Below are positions 4,136 through 7,134 of a DNA stretch of 7,134 nt, piece after piece. The position numbers and the translations under genes are program-made. Under the pieces are notes generated by a model. That model worked only from the letters and a program-made list of their open reading frames with translations, ran no database searches and was not told the origin of the DNA. Numbering within the stretch: the stretch's first letter is position 1; every line of letters starts with the position of its first letter. The stretch is from Gammaproteobacteria bacterium (GTDB taxonomy: Bacteria; Pseudomonadota; Gammaproteobacteria; GCA-001735895): positions 1-7,134 of the forward strand of contig JAOTUD010000136.1 in NCBI GenBank assembly GCA_029864065.1. Direction: 5' to 3'.

Positions 4136-7134
4136 CTATTGTGATTCGGGTTGCACCTGATGAATTCGCAGATCCAGCGGCCGCGACGTGTCGAGGTGAA
4201 TATCGCGTTGCGGAAAAGCGATCACGATTCCGGACGCTTCGAACTTGCCATTGATTGCCACGTTCAGCTCGCTCTGGGTTTGCAGGCGATAATCCATCGA
4301 CTCGATATAACAACGTAGCATGATATTGAGCGCGTTATCGCCAAAATTTTCGAAAGTCACCAGCGGCTCGGGATCGTCAAGCACGCGTTCGTTCTCCCGG
4401 GCGGCCTCGCTTACCAGCTTCAGGGCCAGGCCGACATCGCTGCCATACGCGATGCCCACCGGAATAACGATACGCGCCATAGGGTCCGATAGCGTCCAGT
4501 TCAGTAGGCGCCCGGTAATAAACTCCTTGTTCGGCACCACGAGTTCTTTTTGATCCCAGTTGCGGATGGTCGTGGAACGGATACGAATTCGCGTCACCAC
4601 GCCAGAGGTGTCGCCGACGGTGACGACATCACCGATCCGGATCGGGCGTTCGAACAAAAGGATCAGGCCGCTAATGAAGTTCGCGACGATTTCCTGCAGA
4701 CCAAAACCGATACCTACGCCAAGCGCCGCTATCAGCCACTGGATCTCGCCCCAGCTGCCGCCGAGAATACCGAATACCAGCACGATGCCGATCGCGACGA
4801 TCGAATACTGCGTCAGGGTTGAAATGGCGTAGCGCCCGCCGGCGGTGATATTGAGTCGCGACAGCAGCAGGATTTCCATCAATGCCGGTAAACGGCGTGC
4901 CGCAGCAATCACCATTACGATAATTACCATGCCTAGAATTGCATCGCTCAGAGTGACTGGCACCAGATTTTCGATGCCCCCAGCCGATGAGGTGTAGCTC
5001 CACAGCGAGACCTCGTCGAGAATTTGGAAGGCTGGCAGCACGTCGGCCCAGATGAGCCACAAACCGAGCAATGCGACCACCGCCAGGGCGGTGCTGATCA
5101 GCTTCTTGGTGTCTTCGCTGAGCGCGACATAGTCAACTTCGGGTACGTCGAAAGCCAGCCCGGCAATCTCGGCGGCCGTGGCGTCTCCATGCGCTTTCGT
5201 CTCTCTGGCGGCGCGTTGCGCCCTATGCCTTTCCAGCGCGTCCTTGAACACCAGCCTGCGCTCGGTCAGCAACACCCAGCGCGATACCAGTTGGTGGATC
5301 AGAATGATCGCGACCAGCAGCCATACCGTGTCGACCAGGCGCGCGCCGAACTGCGCCGCGGTGTAAACATAGCCGACCGTCGCAAGCACCGCCAGCATCA
5401 TCGGCAGGGCGAGGCCGAGCGTCAGCCACAGATAACGAAACCAGGAGAGTAGACTGCCCGGGCTGGCGGCATAATATTCGCCCAACACACCGCGCCGCGG
5501 CGCGAGAATGCGACCGAAGAAACCTGCCAGCGAAATCATCACAATGACGAAGGACAGCCGACTCAGGCCGCCGGCCAACGCCGCGGGGTCGTAGGTCACC
5601 GATGCAATCAGAATAAACGCGGTCGGCAGAAATACCGACATCAGGCGTCGCGTTTCCTGTCGCAGCCTGGCGGCCGTTCGCGGATTCCACCCGAAATGGT
5701 TGATCGCAAGTCCCCCGGGCTCACAGAAAATTCGAAATGCGACGAAGTAAAAGAAATACAGTGCGATACCGGTCAGCGCGGCCCCGATCGCGGGCACGAA
5801 CTGGCCGGTCCAGACGGCCGCCCGGGAAAGCTGCGCCTGGATATCGAGCGACTCCACGCTATTAAAATACCGCAAATGCAGACCCAGCACCGAAAACAGG
5901 ATCGGCCATGGCAAGGCAAGCACCAGGGTTAATATCAGCGCCCTGAGCGTCGCTATGTAACGATCATGGCGCAACTGTCCAACGTTGCGGCCGCTGCGAT
6001 GCAGCGATGCGCGCAGCTTTCCCGTCTTCCTGATCAACCAGGCGAACAGCGTAAGCCCGAGCAGTAGAACCCAGGGAAACGAGTCCGGCAACACCAGCGC
6101 ACCGCCCAACTCGAGCCAGTGCGCAGGGGAAATGAAAATTCCGACGCTCTGGGCGATCGACCTGAACGTTTCCCATGACGGCGGTTCGCCGGTGCGAACC
6201 CATAGCAGGCGCTCGTCGAGAAAGTCGTTATAGGCGTTTACTACCTCGGCCAGCTGCCGCTGCGCAAAGTCGAGCTCGCCGAGCGCCTGCAGGTAGGTAT
6301 CGTCGGCCGCGATCGCCTTGTCGAGCAGGTCGCGGCGCAGTTCGGCGAGGTTTCTCACCTCCTCTCGCAGCAGCGCCCGCCAGGTTTCCGATAGCGGCGC
6401 CAACAGGTCATCGACGTAAAGCTTGATATCCCGCAAACGATGCCGTTCCTGCTGATGGCGAATCTGGCGCAGGCTGGATTCGATGACGAATTGGCGACGG
6501 CGCTCCTGGGCGGCCTTGAAATCGCTGGAATCCGGCAGCCCGCGTCGCTGTTCCAGCAACACCTGGCCGAGCGCTTCGCTCAATCCGGCGATTTCGAGTT
6601 TCTGGCGCGCCAGTCGAAAGTTTTCGGAGGTACGCTTGGCCTGACTGGCGGCGAGGTTTTTCTCTTCGTTTATTTGTTCCAGCGCGGCGGCGAGCTCGTT
6701 CAATTCTTCACCGAGCAGGGTATTCTGCTGCGCGATATCCTGCACCAGCGAGTGCTTGCCGAAAGTCTGCCGTTCCGTTTCCTCGGCCGCCTGTTTTGCC
6801 ATTTCCGCCTCGCTGCGGCGACGTTCGGCGACCAGCGATTCAAGCAACTCGACATATTGCAGCTGGCGGTTCAGCTCGAGCGCCGCCTTGTCGCGCCGGG
6901 CACCCAGCAGTTCGATCCGCATCGGCTGGCTGAAGAGCTCCTGGTTTAGCATTTCGATTTCGGCGCTAACGGCACGCGCCTCGTGCTCCAGCGCCCAGCG
7001 TCGCGCCTCAGTCAGGCGCTGCGGCTGCCCTTCCGGGGTCGGCAACTGCAGTTCATCGGTGATCTCGGCCTGGCGCTTGCTGGCTTCGTCGAGCCGTTCA
7101 CGTACCAGTTGTGAGCGCTGCGTTTGCGTACCCA
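4136..7134 (-). CDS. mscK: MscK/KefA-type large mechanosensitive channel, N-terminus cut by window edge
   Basis: This is a giant MscS-superfamily channel that opens under membrane tension and releases solutes after hypo-osmotic shock. The frame is open to the right edge, giving 998 visible residues. E. coli MscK has about 1120, so a signal peptide and roughly 100 residues are missing. A TTG at 7045 is not the real start, since coiled-coil sequence continues upstream of it. Order of parts in visible residues: a long Glu/Arg/Gln-rich periplasmic coiled coil (about 1-310, MscS_porin type); about eleven membrane segments (roughly 340-830); then the MscS domain. The pore helix is W-L-I-A-A-L-G-V-G-I-G-F-G-L-Q-E (798-813) followed by N-F-I-S-G-L-I-L-L-F-E-R-P-I-R-I-G-D. 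The beta domain has V-V-P-N-K (865-869) and N-W (878-879). The alpha/beta tail ends in a polar stretch at 998. Coiled coil plus eleven segments fits MscK rather than small MscS. Potassium dependence is known only for E. coli. Confidence 0.92.
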   Translation of the reverse strand, partial: GTQTQRSQLVRERLDEASKRQAEITDELQLPTPEGQPQRLTEARRWALEHEARAVSAEIEMLNQELFSQPMRIELLGARRDKAALELNRQLQYVELLESLVAERRRSEAEMAKQAAEETERQTFGKHSLVQDIAQQNTLLGEELNELAAALEQINEEKNLAASQAKRTSENFRLARQKLEIAGLSEALGQVLLEQRRGLPDSSDFKAAQERRRQFVIESSLRQIRHQQERHRLRDIKLYVDDLLAPLSETWRALLREEVRNLAELRRDLLDKAIAADDTYLQALGELDFAQRQLAEVVNAYNDFLDERLLWVRTGEPPSWETFRSIAQSVGIFISPAHWLELGGALVLPDSFPWVLLLGLTLFAWLIRKTGKLRASLHRSGRNVGQLRHDRYIATLRALILTLVLALPWPILFSVLGLHLRYFNSVESLDIQAQLSRAAVWTGQFVPAIGAALTGIALYFFYFVAFRIFCEPGGLAINHFGWNPRTAARLRQETRRLMSVFLPTAFILIASVTYDPAALAGGLSRLSFVIVMISLAGFFGRILAPRRGVLGEYYAASPGSLLSWFRYLWLTLGLALPMMLAVLATVGYVYTAAQFGARLVDTVWLLVAIILIHQLVSRWVLLTERRLVFKDALERHRAQRAARETKAHGDATAAEIAGLAFDVPEVDYVALSEDTKKLISTALAVVALLGLWLIWADVLPAFQILDEVSLWSYTSSAGGIENLVPVTLSDAILGMVIIVMVIAAARRLPALMEILLLSRLNITAGGRYAISTLTQYSIVAIGIVLVFGILGGSWGEIQWLIAALGVGIGFGLQEIVANFISGLILLFERPIRIGDVVTVGDTSGVVTRIRIRSTTIRNWDQKELVVPNKEFITGRLLNWTLSDPMARIVIPVGIAYGSDVGLALKLVSEAARENERVLDDPEPLVTFENFGDNALNIMLRCYIESMDYRLQTQSELNVAINGKFEASGIVIAFPQRDIHLDTSRPLDLRIHQVQPESQ

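Noticed and set aside
4136..7045. TTG at 7045 as the start of the channel gene
   Set aside because: The same frame remains open to the edge with continuous coiled-coil-like residues, and the protein would lack its signal peptide.

Overview
The window looks like chromosomal DNA from a gammaproteobacterium. The GC content is moderately high, roughly 55-60% by eye. It carries a giant MscK-type mechanosensitive channel and an Slp-family outer-membrane lipoprotein, both typical of Gram-negative Gammaproteobacteria, plus exported redox proteins. No mobile element, CRISPR array, tRNA or rRNA was seen, and the species cannot be named from the sequence alone.

Layout: (1) 2-892, plus strand, the nearly complete 3' part of a homocysteine S-methyltransferase-family gene whose start lies beyond the left edge. 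(2) 992-3330, plus strand, three genes for exported proteins: a cytochrome c'-like lipoprotein with a C-terminal CVGCH heme site, a periplasmic thioredoxin-fold protein with a CSTC active site, and a secreted beta-propeller-like protein with seven W-x-[ED]-type repeats. The last two overlap by an ATGA and are almost certainly co-translated. (3) 3387-3920, minus strand, an Slp-family lipoprotein with an extreme Pro/Trp/Tyr tail, convergent with the plus-strand block. (4) 4136-7134, minus strand, the mscK-like channel gene, complete at its C-terminus and cut by the right edge.

Regulation: a perfect FNR/ANR-type palindrome (TTGAT-N4-ATCAA) lies 76 bases upstream of the slp-like gene. A second, degenerate box (GTGAT-N4-GTCAA) lies upstream of the cytochrome gene, exactly 22 bases before a TTTACT -10-like element, which is the classical activating spacing. 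A sigma70-like promoter is proposed in front of the thioredoxin gene. Together these suggest that envelope and redox genes here respond to oxygen or nitric oxide.

The best candidate for something undescribed is the exported cytochrome / thioredoxin / propeller cassette. Its members are recognisable by fold, but I know of no named system with this combination. The methyltransferase is also unusual: the usual first zinc-ligand cysteine appears to be replaced by histidine.
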